Shown here: positions 26,024 through 34,551 of the stretch, piece after piece
How the letters are laid out: the number at the start of each line of letters is the position of its first letter
How positions within the stretch are numbered: position 1 is the stretch's first letter
Assembly (NCBI RefSeq): GCF_038900095.1
Contig: NZ_JBBMQQ010000002.1
Span: forward strand, 372,001 to 436,000
From: Hoeflea sp038900095
GTDB lineage: Bacteria; Pseudomonadota; Alphaproteobacteria; Rhizobiales; Rhizobiaceae
Direction of reading: 5' to 3'
Length of the DNA stretch: 64,000 nucleotides
Program-made: the position numbers and the translations under genes
Notes under the pieces: model-generated
Seen by the model: the letters and a program-made list of their open reading frames with translations, nothing else
What the model was told of the DNA's origin: nothing
Databases searched by the model: none

Positions 26024-27343
26024 ATGGATCCCACACTTCTTTCAGCCATCATGGTCGTGGTGCTGCTCTGCGCGATTCTGCTGCGGGCGCCGATCGGCCT
26101 GGCCATGGGCCTGGTTGGTGCTGCGGGGTATGCCGCACTTTCCAGTGTCGCCGGTCTTCAGGCCTATATCGCCTCGGCCTGGCCGGACCGTTTCCTGTCC
26201 TACGAACTGGCCATCGTGCCGCTGTTCATCCTGATGGGGAACCTTGCCACCCGCACCGGTATTTCCGCCGCGCTGTTCTCTGCCTCAAATGCCTGGATCG
26301 GGCATTTTCGTGGCGGGCTGGCCATGGCGTCGGTGGCCGGATGCGCCATGTTCGGTGCGATTTCAGGATCTTCCATTGCCACGGCATCAACCATGGCGCG
26401 CGTTGCGCTGCCTGAAATGCGCAAGCACAAATATTCGGACGCGCTTGCTTCCGGCTCGCTGGCCGCCGGCGGCACACTGGGAATTCTCATTCCGCCCTCG
26501 ATCGTGCTGATCATCTATGCCCTGCTGACAGAGCAGAACATCGTCAAGTTGTTCCTTGCCGCGACCCTGCCCGGTCTGCTGGCAATCGTCGGCTTCCTGA
26601 TCACCATCGCCATCTATGTCCGGATTTATCCCGAGGAGGGGCCATCGCAGGAGCCCGCCAGTCTGCGTACCCGGCTCAAGAGCCTTGGCGAGGTCTGGCA
26701 TATTGTCGGTATTTTCGTGGTGGTGCTCGGCGGCATTTACGGCGGCTTCTTCACCCCTGCCGAAGGGGCGTCTGTGGGGGTGGTACTGACGGCGCTTGCC
26801 GGACTGCTGACCCGGGAAATGACGCTCGAGGCTGTCATCACCAGCCTGATCGACACTGCTGCGGCCAGTGCGATGATCTTCGTCATCATCTTTGGCGCGG
26901 ACCTGTTCAATGTCGCCATGGCCTTGTCGCGGATGCCGACCGCGCTGGCCGACTGGTTCATCGCCGCCGACATTGCGCCGATGGTGGTGCTTCTGTGCAT
27001 CGTCGTGTTCTACCTGGTGATGGGCTGCGTCATGGACAGCCTGTCGATGATCCTGCTGACGGTGCCGGTGTTCTTTCCGACGGTGATGAGCCTCGATTTC
27101 GGCCTGTTGCCCGAACAGCAGGCGATCTGGTTCGGGATCCTGACGCTGGTGGTCGTCGAAGTCGGCATGATCACCCCGCCGGTCGGGATGAACCTGTTCA
27201 TCATTGCCGCCATCGCCAAGGACATTCCGACCCGGGAAATCTTCAGGGGAACCATTCCGTTCATCCTGTCGGAACTCGTGCGGATCGTGCTGCTGATCTC
27301 GTTTCCGTGGCTCAGTTACTGGCTGGTGTCGTTCTGGAATTGA
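26024..27343 (+). CDS. TRAP transporter large permease (DctM family)
   Basis: A 439-residue protein with about 12 predicted membrane helices. It carries the DctM signatures YELAIVPLFILMGNLATRTGIS, GAISGSSIATASTMARVALPEMRKHKYSDALASGSLAAGGTLGILIPPS and GMITPPVGMNLFIIAAIAKD. It is the sodium-coupled channel subunit of the TRAP system with the two genes upstream. The C-terminus is complete. Confidence 0.93.
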   Translation: MDPTLLSAIMVVVLLCAILLRAPIGLAMGLVGAAGYAALSSVAGLQAYIASAWPDRFLSYELAIVPLFILMGNLATRTGISAALFSASNAWIGHFRGGLAMASVAGCAMFGAISGSSIATASTMARVALPEMRKHKYSDALASGSLAAGGTLGILIPPSIVLIIYALLTEQNIVKLFLAATLPGLLAIVGFLITIAIYVRIYPEEGPSQEPASLRTRLKSLGEVWHIVGIFVVVLGGIYGGFFTPAEGASVGVVLTALAGLLTREMTLEAVITSLIDTAAASAMIFVIIFGADLFNVAMALSRMPTALADWFIAADIAPMVVLLCIVVFYLVMGCVMDSLSMILLTVPVFFPTVMSLDFGLLPEQQAIWFGILTLVVVEVGMITPPVGMNLFIIAAIAKDIPTREIFRGTIPFILSELVRIVLLISFPWLSYWLVSFWN

Positions 27344-27405
27344 AGCACTCAACGGCGCCGCCGGAGACCAGTTCTGGATTGCCGTATGCAAGGGAAGGAA
27401 ACCCG

Positions 27406-28821
27406 ATGACCTATTCACTTACCATCGACGGAAAAGCGGTTGAGACGCGGGAGACGTTCGATGTCGTCAACCCGGCTACCGGCGATGTTCTGGCAGCCTG
27501 TCCGCAGGCTTCGGTTGCGGATCTTGACCGGGCGGTGGCAGCCGCCCGGCGTGCATTCCCGGGCTGGGCTGCGAAGCCGGATGCGGACCGCCAGGACGCG
27601 CTCGGCAAGATCGCAGATCTCATCGAGGCGCACCAGGACGAACTGGCGGCGTTGATCACCGCGGAACAGGGAAAACCGCAGGCCGGACCGGGCGCACCTT
27701 TCGAAGTCGGCGGCTGCGTGGCCTGGACCCGTGTGACGCAAGGGCTTTCCACCGGATCCGAGGTTCTGATCGAGAATGGCGAAGAGCGGGTCGAGCTGAT
27801 CCGCGAGCCGGTCGGTGTCGTCGCCTCGATCACGCCGTGGAACTGGCCGCTGATGATCGCGGTCTGGCATGTGATGCCGGCGCTGAGAGCGGGCTGTACC
27901 GTGGTGATGAAGCCGTCGCCCCATACGCCGCTGAGCACATTGAAGCTGGTTCAGCTGATCAACGAGGCCGGCATCCTGCCCGCCGGTGTGCTCAATGTCG
28001 TCACCGGTGACGCCGAGGTCGGCGACCGCATTTCCAGCCATCCGGATATCGACAAGATTGCCTTCACCGGCTCTATCGCGACCGGTCGGCGGATCATGGA
28101 GCGGGCGGGATCGACGCTGAAGCGGCTGACGCTGGAACTTGGCGGCAATGATGCGGGCATCGTGCTTCCCGGCACCGACATGAGCAAACGGATGGAAGAC
28201 CTGTTCTGGGGCTCATTCATCAATGCCGGCCAGACCTGCTCGTGTCTCAAGCGGCTTTACGTTCATGACGACGACTATGACGCCGTGTGTGAGGGGCTGG
28301 CGGAATTCGTTGGCGGGATCAAGGTTGGCAACGGCGCGGAACCGGACACGCTGATCGGGCCGCTGTCGAACAAGATGCAATTCGACAAGATCGTCGACCT
28401 GGTCGAGGATGCGCGGGCCAGGGGCGCACGGATCCTGACCGGCGGCGAGAAACCGAACGGCAAGGGTTACATCTATCCGCTGACCATCATTGCCGATGCG
28501 ACCGACGACATGCGCGTTGTCGCCGAAGAGCAGTTCGGGCCTGTTCTGCCGGTGATCCGCTACAGCAATCTCGATGATGCCATTGCCAGGGCCAATGCGC
28601 TGGAAGTCGGGCTGGGTGCCTCGGCCTGGGGCGATGATCCGGAGGAGGCGGCCAAGGTGGCGCGCAAACTCGTCGCCGGGACGCGCTGGGTTAACCGGCA
28701 CGGCGTCCTCAATCCGACGGTTCCAATGGGCGGGGTCAAGCAATCGGGCATCGGCGTCGAGTTCGGCGAGGAAGGCTTGCGCGAATACACGACTGTCCAG
28801 ATTCTCAGCGTTGCAAAGTAG
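27406..28821 (+). CDS. Aldehyde dehydrogenase (vanillin/benzaldehyde or semialdehyde type)
   Basis: A 471-residue NAD(P)-dependent aldehyde dehydrogenase. Motifs are PVGVVASITPWNWPLMIAVW, FTGSIATGRRIM, the catalytic base Glu in LTLELGGNDAG and the nucleophile in NAGQTCSCLKRLYV. The ATG at 27406 follows AGGGAAGGAA; the open frame that extends upstream belongs to the permease region. In this cluster it could oxidise a hydroxybenzaldehyde or vanillin produced from a phenylpropenoid, or the aldehyde product of the ThDP enzyme directly downstream. The family is certain, the substrate inferred. Confidence 0.9.
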   Translation: MTYSLTIDGKAVETRETFDVVNPATGDVLAACPQASVADLDRAVAAARRAFPGWAAKPDADRQDALGKIADLIEAHQDELAALITAEQGKPQAGPGAPFEVGGCVAWTRVTQGLSTGSEVLIENGEERVELIREPVGVVASITPWNWPLMIAVWHVMPALRAGCTVVMKPSPHTPLSTLKLVQLINEAGILPAGVLNVVTGDAEVGDRISSHPDIDKIAFTGSIATGRRIMERAGSTLKRLTLELGGNDAGIVLPGTDMSKRMEDLFWGSFINAGQTCSCLKRLYVHDDDYDAVCEGLAEFVGGIKVGNGAEPDTLIGPLSNKMQFDKIVDLVEDARARGARILTGGEKPNGKGYIYPLTIIADATDDMRVVAEEQFGPVLPVIRYSNLDDAIARANALEVGLGASAWGDDPEEAAKVARKLVAGTRWVNRHGVLNPTVPMGGVKQSGIGVEFGEEGLREYTTVQILSVAK

Positions 28822-28830
28822 GATGTTCCA

Positions 28831-30456
28831 ATGACCCGCATGACCACCGGCGAAGTAATGGCAAAGTCGCTGATTGCCAATGGCGTGGATACCGTCTTCG
28901 GCATTCCCGGCGCGCATATGTATGATTTCAACGATGCGATTGCGCGTGAAGCCGGGAGCATCCGGTTCATCCATACCCGGCATGAGCAGGGTGCGGGCTA
29001 CATGGCCTATGGCTATGCCAAATCCACCGGGCGGGTCGGAGCCTACACGGTGGTGCCGGGCCCGGGGCTTCTTAATTCGGGCGCTGCCCTGTGCACCGCC
29101 TATGGTGCCAATGCGCCGGTGATGTGCCTGACCGGCAACATCATGTCGCACCTGATCGGACAGGGCCGGGGACAGTTGCATGAATTGCCCGATCATCTGG
29201 GAACGCTGAAGGGGCTGACCAAGTGGGCCGAGCGGATCAATCATCCGACCGAAGCCGGTGCGGTGATGGATGAGGCTTTCAAGCAGATGCTGTCGGGCCG
29301 CCAGCGGCCTGTCGGTGTTGAAGCGCCGTGGGAGGTGTTCGGCATGGCTGCCGAAGTAGACATGCCCGAAGCTGCGCAACCGGTTGCCGCGCCGCGTCCG
29401 GATCCCGAGGCTGTCGAAAAGGCAGCGGCGCTGATCCGCGAAGCCAGGAACCCGATGATCATGCTCGGTTCTGGCGCCATCGGTGCGGAAGCCGAAGTTG
29501 CCGAACTTGCCCGCTTGCTGCAGGCGCCGGTCACCGCGCACCGCTCGGGCAAGGGCGTGTTGCCCGATGATGATCCGCTTGCGCTTTTGCCGCCGGCAGC
29601 CTGGCACTACTGGCAGAAATGCGACCTGCTGATCGGCATCGGCTCGCGGCTTGAGTTGCAATATTTCCGCTGGCGCTGGATGCCCGAGGGGCTGAAAGTC
29701 GTGCGGATCGATATCGATCCGACCGAGATGGTGCGGCTCAAACCCGATGTCGGACTGGTGACGGATTCGGCTGCCGGTGTCCGTGCGCTGATTGACGAAC
29801 TCAAGGGCATGCCGGCGCGACCGTCCCGTGAGGCCGAGCTAGGCAAGCTGAAAGCGGATGCCGCCGAGGCGCTGACCAGCGTTCAGCCGCAAGAGGGGTA
29901 TCTGCGGGTGATCCGCGATGTGCTGCCGCGAGACGGGTTCTTTGTCGAAGAGGTTTCGCAGGTCGGGTTCACCGCACGGATGTGCTTTCCGGTCTATGCC
30001 GCACGGCAATATGTCACTTGCGGTTACCAGGACAATCTCGGCTTCGGCTTCAACACGGCGCTGGGTGTGAAGGTTGCCAATCCGGACAAGGCGGTTGTTT
30101 CTGTTTCCGGCGACGGTGGTTTCATGTTCGGGGTTCAGGAACTTGCGACAGCCAAGCAGTTCGGCATTGCGGTCGTTGCCATCGTCTTCAACAACTCGGC
30201 CTACGGCAATGTGCGGCGGGACCAGCAGACTGTCTATGGCAACCGCCTGCTTGGCGCCGATCTGGAAAACCCGGACTTCGTTGCCCTGGCAAAATCCTTT
30301 GGCGTCATGGCGATGAAAGCCGACAGTCCGGAAGACCTTCGCGGCAAACTGGCCGAGGCATTGCAGGCCAATGAACCGGTGGTGATCGAGGTAACCATCC
30401 CGCGCGGGTCGGACAGTTCACCCTGGCCCTTCATCCATCCGGCGCCCCTGGCATAG
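28831..30456 (+). CDS. Thiamine-diphosphate-dependent enzyme (benzoylformate decarboxylase/acetolactate synthase family)
   Basis: A 541-residue three-domain ThDP enzyme. The N-terminal domain has the activating Glu52 in HTRHEQGAGYMAYGYAKSTG and PGPGLLNSGAAL. The central Rossmann-like domain has NPMIMLGSGAIGAEAEVAEL. The C-terminal ThDP and magnesium site is GDGGFMFGVQELATAKQFGI...VFNNSAYGN. It does not match a well-known enzyme clearly enough to name. Placement between an aldehyde dehydrogenase and the CoA-ligase/beta-oxidation genes suggests a decarboxylase or carboligase acting on an aryl 2-oxoacid or aldehyde. Such an enzyme is not part of the standard coumarate pathway. It is the last gene of the first unit, as a fresh operator follows. 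Confidence 0.85.
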   Translation: MTRMTTGEVMAKSLIANGVDTVFGIPGAHMYDFNDAIAREAGSIRFIHTRHEQGAGYMAYGYAKSTGRVGAYTVVPGPGLLNSGAALCTAYGANAPVMCLTGNIMSHLIGQGRGQLHELPDHLGTLKGLTKWAERINHPTEAGAVMDEAFKQMLSGRQRPVGVEAPWEVFGMAAEVDMPEAAQPVAAPRPDPEAVEKAAALIREARNPMIMLGSGAIGAEAEVAELARLLQAPVTAHRSGKGVLPDDDPLALLPPAAWHYWQKCDLLIGIGSRLELQYFRWRWMPEGLKVVRIDIDPTEMVRLKPDVGLVTDSAAGVRALIDELKGMPARPSREAELGKLKADAAEALTSVQPQEGYLRVIRDVLPRDGFFVEEVSQVGFTARMCFPVYAARQYVTCGYQDNLGFGFNTALGVKVANPDKAVVSVSGDGGFMFGVQELATAKQFGIAVVAIVFNNSAYGNVRRDQQTVYGNRLLGADLENPDFVALAKSFGVMAMKADSPEDLRGKLAEALQANEPVVIEVTIPRGSDSSPWPFIHPAPLA

Positions 30457-30515
30457 GTCACAACGGACAGGGTCTGTCGGCGGGGCAGTCAATGTCCGGC
30501 CGTCGGTTTGGTGTC

Positions 30516-30550
30516 AAATATAATTGTTAATTGACATAACAATTATATTT
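30516..30550. promoter_or_regulatory. Perfect palindromic operator before the SDR/CoA-ligase operon
   Basis: AAATATAATTGTT and AACAATTATATTT form perfect 13-bp arms around AATTGACAT. TTGACA (30531-30536) pairs with TAACAA after 16 bp to give a promoter ending about 25 bp before the ATG at 30584. It shares the ATAATTGTT-N2-TTGACATAACAATTAT core with the element at 24112. Confidence 0.87.
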
Positions 30551-30583
30551 GCTAACAAAAATGAACGAGTGAGGAGGAACGTC

Positions 30584-31351
30584 ATGGATTTGAGCGGAAG
30601 CATCGCGTTGGTGACCGGTGGCGGCAGCGGCCTTGGCGAGGCGACCGCCCGGCGTCTGGCGGCAGCGGGTGCGCGTGTCGCAGTGCTTGATCTTTCGATG
30701 GAGGCGGCCAGGCGGGTTGCCGGCGATATTGGTGGCGAGGCGCTTGCGGCCGATGTTTCCAGCGCCGCCGAAGTCGAGGCTGCGTTTGAGCAGGCGGTTC
30801 AGGCGATGGGAGGCGCACCGCGTGTGGTCGTCTCGTGCGCCGGGATCGGCACGGCGTCCCGCATCCTTCCGCGTGACGGCTCGCTGACAACAGAGATCTT
30901 TGACCGCACGATCCGCGTCAACCTGATGGGGACCTATGCGGTCATGAATGTCGCCGCCCGGGCAATGGCGTCTGCCGAGCCGCTGGATGAGGACGGCACG
31001 CGCGGCGTGATCGTCAACACGGCTTCGGTGGCGTTCGAGGACGGCCAGATCGGACAGGTGGCCTATTCCGCCTCAAAAGGCGGCGTGGTATCGATGACGT
31101 TGCCGGCGGCGCGGGAGCTGGCGCGGTTCGGAATCCGGGTCGTCGCCATCGCGCCCGGCCTGTTCGAAACCGGCATGAGCGCCGGGCTGCCTGACGATAT
31201 TCGCGGCGACATTCTCAAGAATGTGCCCTTTCCGAGCCGGATGGGCCTGCCCGCAGAGTATGCGCAGCTGGTCCAGCAGATTGTTGAAAACTCGATGCTG
31301 AACGGTTGCGTCATCCGGCTGGATGGTGCGGCCCGTATGCCCGCAAAATAG
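30584..31351 (+). CDS. Short-chain dehydrogenase/reductase, 3-hydroxyacyl-CoA dehydrogenase type
   Basis: A 255-residue SDR with the NAD-binding TGGGSGLGEATARRLAAAGA, VVVSCAGIG, a Ser in NTASVAFEDGQIG and the catalytic Tyr-x3-Lys in VAYSASKGG. The pattern GQIGQVAYSASKGGVVSMTLPAARELARFGIRV is typical of type-2 3-hydroxyacyl-CoA dehydrogenases (HSD17B10-like). With the crotonase and ligase downstream it would oxidise a 3-hydroxy-3-arylpropanoyl-CoA to the beta-keto thioester. The ATG at 30584 follows GAGGAGGAACGTC. An upstream in-frame TTG lies inside the operator and is not a start. Confidence 0.9.
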   Translation: MDLSGSIALVTGGGSGLGEATARRLAAAGARVAVLDLSMEAARRVAGDIGGEALAADVSSAAEVEAAFEQAVQAMGGAPRVVVSCAGIGTASRILPRDGSLTTEIFDRTIRVNLMGTYAVMNVAARAMASAEPLDEDGTRGVIVNTASVAFEDGQIGQVAYSASKGGVVSMTLPAARELARFGIRVVAIAPGLFETGMSAGLPDDIRGDILKNVPFPSRMGLPAEYAQLVQQIVENSMLNGCVIRLDGAARMPAK

Positions 31352-31367
31352 GATTGCACAGATAAAG

Positions 31368-32141
31368 ATGACCAATTCCAGTGACATACTGGTGGTGACG
31401 GCCGACGGACCGGTGGCCACGCTGACCATGAACCGTCCGGCCAAGCGCAATGCCATGTGCGACGAGCTGCTCGAAGCGCTCGAGGCCTTTTTCACGAAGC
31501 CGCCGGAAGGCGTCAGGGCCGTTATCCTGACAGGGACGGCCGGGCATTACTGCTCCGGGCTTGATCTGTCGGAGCATGTGTCGCGCGATGCGGAAGGCAC
31601 CATGCGGCACTCGCGCAACTGGCACCGGGTGATGGATATCATCCAGTTCTCCGGTCTACCTGTTGTCTCGGCGATGTTCGGTGCGGTGATTGGCGGCGGA
31701 CTGGAGCTTGCCACCTCAACCCATGTGCGGATTGCGGAACCATCGACCATCTTCCAGCTGCCCGAGGGCATGCGCGGCATTTTCGTCGGCGGCGGCGCCA
31801 CCGTGCGCGTCGGCCGGATCATCGGGTCGGACCGGATGTGCGAAATGATGCTGACCGGGCGCAAGTACAACGCCGAGGAAGGCCTGGCGCTTGGTCTGAC
31901 GCACTACTCGGTCGGCGAGGGCGAAGCCATGGCGCTGGCGCAAAAGCTTGCGAACAAGATTGCCAACAATGCCAGCCTGTCCAACTACATGATGATCCAG
32001 GCGATCAGCCGGATTTCCGACATGTCGAAATCGGACGGTTTGTTTGCCGAAAGCCTCTGTGCGGCGGTGTCGCAGACCAGCGCCGACGCCGAGGAAGGTC
32101 TGCGGTCTTTCCTCGAGAAGCGGCGCCCGGTTTTCCGGTGA
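31368..32141 (+). CDS. Enoyl-CoA hydratase/isomerase family protein (crotonase)
   Basis: A 257-residue crotonase-fold protein. It has VATLTMNRPAKRNAMCDELLEALE, the oxyanion-hole segments HYCSGLDLSEH and GAVIGGGLELATSTHVRIAEPST, and LPEGMRGIFVGGGATVRVGRIIG. It follows the SDR by 16 bp and precedes the MarR gene. It could hydrate coumaroyl/feruloyl-CoA to the 3-hydroxy thioester for the SDR, or act as a hydratase-lyase giving a benzaldehyde plus acetyl-CoA. The presence of the SDR and a beta-ketoacyl-type hydrolase favours hydration only. The ATG at 31368 was chosen at MTNSSDI, after AGATAAAG. Confidence 0.88.
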   Translation: MTNSSDILVVTADGPVATLTMNRPAKRNAMCDELLEALEAFFTKPPEGVRAVILTGTAGHYCSGLDLSEHVSRDAEGTMRHSRNWHRVMDIIQFSGLPVVSAMFGAVIGGGLELATSTHVRIAEPSTIFQLPEGMRGIFVGGGATVRVGRIIGSDRMCEMMLTGRKYNAEEGLALGLTHYSVGEGEAMALAQKLANKIANNASLSNYMMIQAISRISDMSKSDGLFAESLCAAVSQTSADAEEGLRSFLEKRRPVFR

Positions 32142-32229
32142 ACTCAATGATGGCAGGCGGGATCCTCGTCAAAGGCCACCGCAATCCCGGCGATCACTGC
32201 ACGGCAAGGATGCCACGACAGGAGCAGAA

Positions 32230-32706
32230 ATGAAAAAGCGAGCAACTGATATGGCCGGAAAGGATGAGCAACTGGCGCAGAGCAATCTCCGTCAATTCGC
32301 CGGTTACGAGATGAAACTGGCCTACCTGCTGATCCATGAAGACATGATGCGCATTCTCAAGCCAACCGGCCTGAGGATCGTGACATTCTCGGCGCTCGGC
32401 ATCGTCGTTGAAAACCCGGATATTTCGCAAACGCAACTGGCCCAGGCGCTGCAGATCGAACGCTCCGGTGTTGTCGTCATTGTGGACGAGCTGGAAAACG
32501 CCGACTTGATTTCGCGCAACAAGGTCGAAGGCGACCGCCGCTCCTATGCACTGCGGGCGACGTTGAAGGGCCGCAACCTGTGGAGCCGCACCGAGAAGCG
32601 GGTTCACGAACATGAAGACCGCATTCTTTCCGGATTGACCACGTCAGAGCGCGAGACGCTGAAGATGCTTCTCGGGCGCATCATCGAAGACAATAGCAAG
32701 AGCTGA
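32230..32706 (+). CDS. MarR-family regulator of the phenylpropenoid cluster
   Basis: A 158-residue MarR protein. Helix-turn-helix residues are SQTQLAQALQIERSGVVVIVDELENADLI, and the wing is RNKVEGDRRSYALRATLKG. It sits inside the catabolic operon between the crotonase and the CoA ligase. CouR of Rhodopseudomonas and FerC of Sphingobium occupy comparable places and respond to the hydroxycinnamoyl-CoA. It is the best candidate to bind the twin palindromes at 24112 and 30516, because no other regulator gene lies within this module. The ATG at 32230 follows AGGAGCAGAA. Confidence 0.88.
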   Translation: MKKRATDMAGKDEQLAQSNLRQFAGYEMKLAYLLIHEDMMRILKPTGLRIVTFSALGIVVENPDISQTQLAQALQIERSGVVVIVDELENADLISRNKVEGDRRSYALRATLKGRNLWSRTEKRVHEHEDRILSGLTTSERETLKMLLGRIIEDNSKS

Positions 32707-32729
32707 CTGACCGCTTGGGAGGGCATGTC

Positions 32730-34544
32730 ATGAAAGACAACTCAACGGGGCTGACACTTGTGTCTCATGCCGTCGCGATGGAGCGGCGTGCCAGCGACCT
32801 GGTGATGACAAGCGGGACCCCGTTTGATCCGGTGGTCTCGAACACCGGTGTCTGGCTCGACAAATGGGCCGATGAAACACCATCGAGCATCTTCCTCGCC
32901 GAAAGGTCAGGCGAGGGCTGGCGCGAGATGGAGTATGCGGAAGTCCGCGATGCGGTTCGGGCGATTGCATCGAGCCTGGCGGGGCGCGGGATGGATGCCT
33001 CGACCCCGATCGTCATCATGTCCGGCAACAGTCTCGATCACGCGCTGCTCTCGCTCGGGGCGCAATATGCCGGCATCCCGACGGTGCCGCTGGCCGAACA
33101 ATACTCGCTGATCACCGAGGCGCATGACCGGCTGGTCTATGTGCTCAACAAGATCCGGCCGAGCATGGCTTTTGTCGATGATGCCTCACGCTACGGCGCC
33201 GCCATTTCGCGGCCCGAACTGGAAGGCGTCGAGATCGTTGCAAGCCGGACCGAAAATTCGCCGGTCAAGGTGACTCCGTTTGCGGAATTGCTGTGCGGTG
33301 ACAGCGGGGTCGATCTCGCCAGCGTCCATGCCAAGGTCGGTCCCGAAACCCTGGCCAAGATCCTCTTTACCTCGGGGTCCTCTTCGGATCCGAAGGGTGT
33401 TCTGACGACACAGCACATGATGTGCGCCAACCAGGCGCAGATGAGCAGCGTGTTGCCTTTCCTCAAGGAACGGCCGCCGCGGATCATGGACTGGCTGCCG
33501 TGGAACCACGTCTTTGGCGGCTCGCACAACACGCTGATGATGCTGGCGCATGGCGGCAGCCTTTACATCGACAATGGCAAGCCGACGAGTTCGGGGTTCC
33601 AGCAGACGGTCAGGAATGTCATCGACAAGCCGGGTACGTTGTCCTTCAACGTGCCCGTGGGCTTCTCCATGCTGGTCAACGAGATGGAAACCAATATGGC
33701 GCTTCGGAAAGCCTATTTCGGCGACCTGGACATGCTGTTTTATGCCGGCGCATCGCTGCCGCAGGACGTCTGGACGCGGCTTGAGGAGATGGCGATCGAA
33801 ATCCGCGGCAGGCTGCCGCTGATGATATCGAGCTGGGGCATGACAGAGACGGCACCGGCGACGCTGATGGTGCATGAGCCGATCGGCCGGTCCGGCGTGA
33901 TCGGCGTGCCTTTGCCCGGGACCGAAATCAAATTGATCCCGGATGAAGAGATGCGCTGCGAATTGCGCGTCAAGGGCCCCAATGTCATGTCCGGCTACTG
34001 GGGCGACGCGGAAAAATCGGCGGCAGCCTTTGACGAGGAAGGGTTTCTGATCACCGGGGATGTGGTGCGTTTCGTCAATCCGGACGATCCGGAACGGGGC
34101 CTGATCTTTGACGGACGGGTGTCGGAAGACTTCAAGCTGCTGACCGGCACATGGGTGCAGGCGGGAAGGCTGCGGCTCGATGCGCTCGAACATCTGCGCG
34201 GGCTGGTGCAGGATGTCGTCGTCTGTGGTCATGACCGCGGCGAGATCGGCCTGTTCATCTTCCCCAAGCCCGACCAGGTGCACGGCGACAACACCTCGGA
34301 AGGTGCGGTCATCGATCCGGAGCTTCAGGCGGCGATCGAGACTCGTTTGCGGGACCTGGCCAAGGCGTCCACCGGATCGGCCAGACGCATCAGCCGGGCC
34401 ATCATACTTGCGGAGCCGCCGAGCCTGAAGGATTCAGAAATGACGGACAAGGGCTCGCTCAATGTCCGCAAGATCATCACCCGCCGGGCCGAACTTCTCG
34501 AACGGCTTTACGACAATGAAGATCCGGCGCTGATCCGGGTGTGA
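32730..34544 (+). CDS. Feruloyl-CoA synthase-like AMP-dependent ligase
   Basis: A 604-residue adenylate-forming enzyme with ILFTSGSSSDPKGVLTTQ (phosphate-binding loop), MDWLPWNHVFGGSHN and SSWGMTETAPATL. The segment DGRVSEDFKLLTGTWVQAGRLR is the form of the hinge region characteristic of feruloyl-CoA synthases and differs from the GR-x-K-D of ordinary ligases. A C-terminal Lys is present in LKDSEMTDKGSLNVRK. It should activate ferulate, coumarate or a related hydroxycinnamate with ATP and CoA. The second ATG of the frame (32730) is the probable start, with GGGAGGGC upstream. Confidence 0.92.
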   Translation: MKDNSTGLTLVSHAVAMERRASDLVMTSGTPFDPVVSNTGVWLDKWADETPSSIFLAERSGEGWREMEYAEVRDAVRAIASSLAGRGMDASTPIVIMSGNSLDHALLSLGAQYAGIPTVPLAEQYSLITEAHDRLVYVLNKIRPSMAFVDDASRYGAAISRPELEGVEIVASRTENSPVKVTPFAELLCGDSGVDLASVHAKVGPETLAKILFTSGSSSDPKGVLTTQHMMCANQAQMSSVLPFLKERPPRIMDWLPWNHVFGGSHNTLMMLAHGGSLYIDNGKPTSSGFQQTVRNVIDKPGTLSFNVPVGFSMLVNEMETNMALRKAYFGDLDMLFYAGASLPQDVWTRLEEMAIEIRGRLPLMISSWGMTETAPATLMVHEPIGRSGVIGVPLPGTEIKLIPDEEMRCELRVKGPNVMSGYWGDAEKSAAAFDEEGFLITGDVVRFVNPDDPERGLIFDGRVSEDFKLLTGTWVQAGRLRLDALEHLRGLVQDVVVCGHDRGEIGLFIFPKPDQVHGDNTSEGAVIDPELQAAIETRLRDLAKASTGSARRISRAIILAEPPSLKDSEMTDKGSLNVRKIITRRAELLERLYDNEDPALIRV

Positions 34545-34551
34545 GGAAACA

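Noticed and set aside
26995..27405. N-terminal extension of the aldehyde dehydrogenase frame
   Set aside because: It overlaps the DctM permease. The good ribosome site and the family's normal start are at 27406.
28213..29661. A 482-codon open frame on the minus strand
   Set aside because: It spans antisense to parts of two well-defined genes (aldehyde dehydrogenase and ThDP enzyme), which a real gene would be unlikely to do.
30524..30583. TTG start of the SDR frame inside the palindrome
   Set aside because: The region is the promoter and operator. The ATG at 30584 has the ribosome site and gives the normal SDR length.
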